This document shows positions 63,849 to 64,000 of a stretch of 64,000 nt of DNA, one piece after another. The stretch's first letter is position 1; each line of letters opens with the position of its first letter. The DNA is from JARRKU01 sp963675565 (GTDB lineage: Bacteria; Desulfobacterota; Desulfobacteria; Desulfobacterales; Desulfosarcinaceae), in NCBI GenBank assembly GCA_963675565.2, contig CAXXYD010000001.1:558001-622000 (forward strand). Reading direction: 5' to 3'. A program made the position numbers and the translations under genes. Below the pieces are notes generated by a model that saw nothing but the letters and a program-made list of their open reading frames with translations, searched no databases and was not told the DNA's origin.

Positions 63849-64000
63849 TAACATTCTCCCTAAATTTCAATATATTGGGGATAAACCTGCATTAATATTT
63901 ACATTTTTCACACCTAAAACTCAACCTTTTTTTGCTTTTAATTTTAAATGGATATCCACAACGCCGCAAACGGGCTGAAACCAACGTTTCCGCCGGACCG

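Overview
The window looks like a chromosomal segment of a Gram-negative anaerobe, most likely a Desulfobacterota (former Deltaproteobacteria, sulfate-reducer type). I infer this from the gene content: an ADP-forming acyl-CoA synthetase, a transhydroxylase-type molybdoenzyme, two sigma54 activators, Mla-type lipid transport, RecBD and QueH. The order matches no genome I can name, so the taxon is an inference. No rRNA, tRNA, CRISPR array, transposase or phage gene was seen.

Layout. (1) 127-18455 is an MSHA-type type IV pilus locus on the + strand: PilM/PilN-like, PilO-like, PilP-like, secretin, ExeA/MshM-like ATPase with LysM and SPOR-like modules, MshE and MshG. These are followed by a membrane-tethered sigma54 activator, a pilin preceded by a sigma54 promoter, a reverse-strand TMTC-like membrane protein with TPRs (possible glycosyltransferase), three minor prepilins and a 908-aa adhesin-like minor pilin. 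(2) 18456-25174 holds a large hairpin element, an ADP-forming acyl-CoA synthetase, a small Cys-rich protein and an Mla-like operon (mlaE, mlaF, mlaD, auxiliary lipoprotein). (3) 25263-33300, all on the - strand, is one tight run: FliK-like, FlhB C-domain-like, recB, recD and a methyltransferase. (4) 33640-42099 has a small protein with a duplicated HTH-like module, a 1036-aa sigma54 activator and, divergently, a transhydroxylase-like molybdoenzyme operon with its own sigma54 promoter and a CMP kinase-like/BON protein. (5) 42259-50176 has trpS, a decayed ABC permease, an Ada/AlkA fusion, a TPP riboswitch with thiC, hemW, darP, a conserved hypothetical and a SurA-like PPIase. (6) 50421-54113 is maf, yggS, queH and an M48 protease/TPR protein. 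(7) 54298-63848, on the - strand, has a GAF-PilB-like ATPase, a small membrane protein, an ACT protein, a crotonase, a cell-wall amidase, mutS and a LapA-like protein.

Across the window, intergenic gaps carry copies of an imperfect-palindromic element of about 110-130 bp. Its arms are built of 7-nt units (AACTCGT-like) around a conserved GGTTCGCGCTGCGCGC core (9430, 13864, 18521, 33405, 45665; half copy at 25171). A separate 179-bp hairpin with 29-bp perfect arms lies at 18649-18827.

The two best candidates for new biology are the pilus locus, with its own membrane-bound sigma54 switch and a probable adhesive minor pilin, and the sigma54-controlled transhydroxylase-like operon with a kinase-like/BON partner. 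All assignments come from reading the sequence; no search was run.
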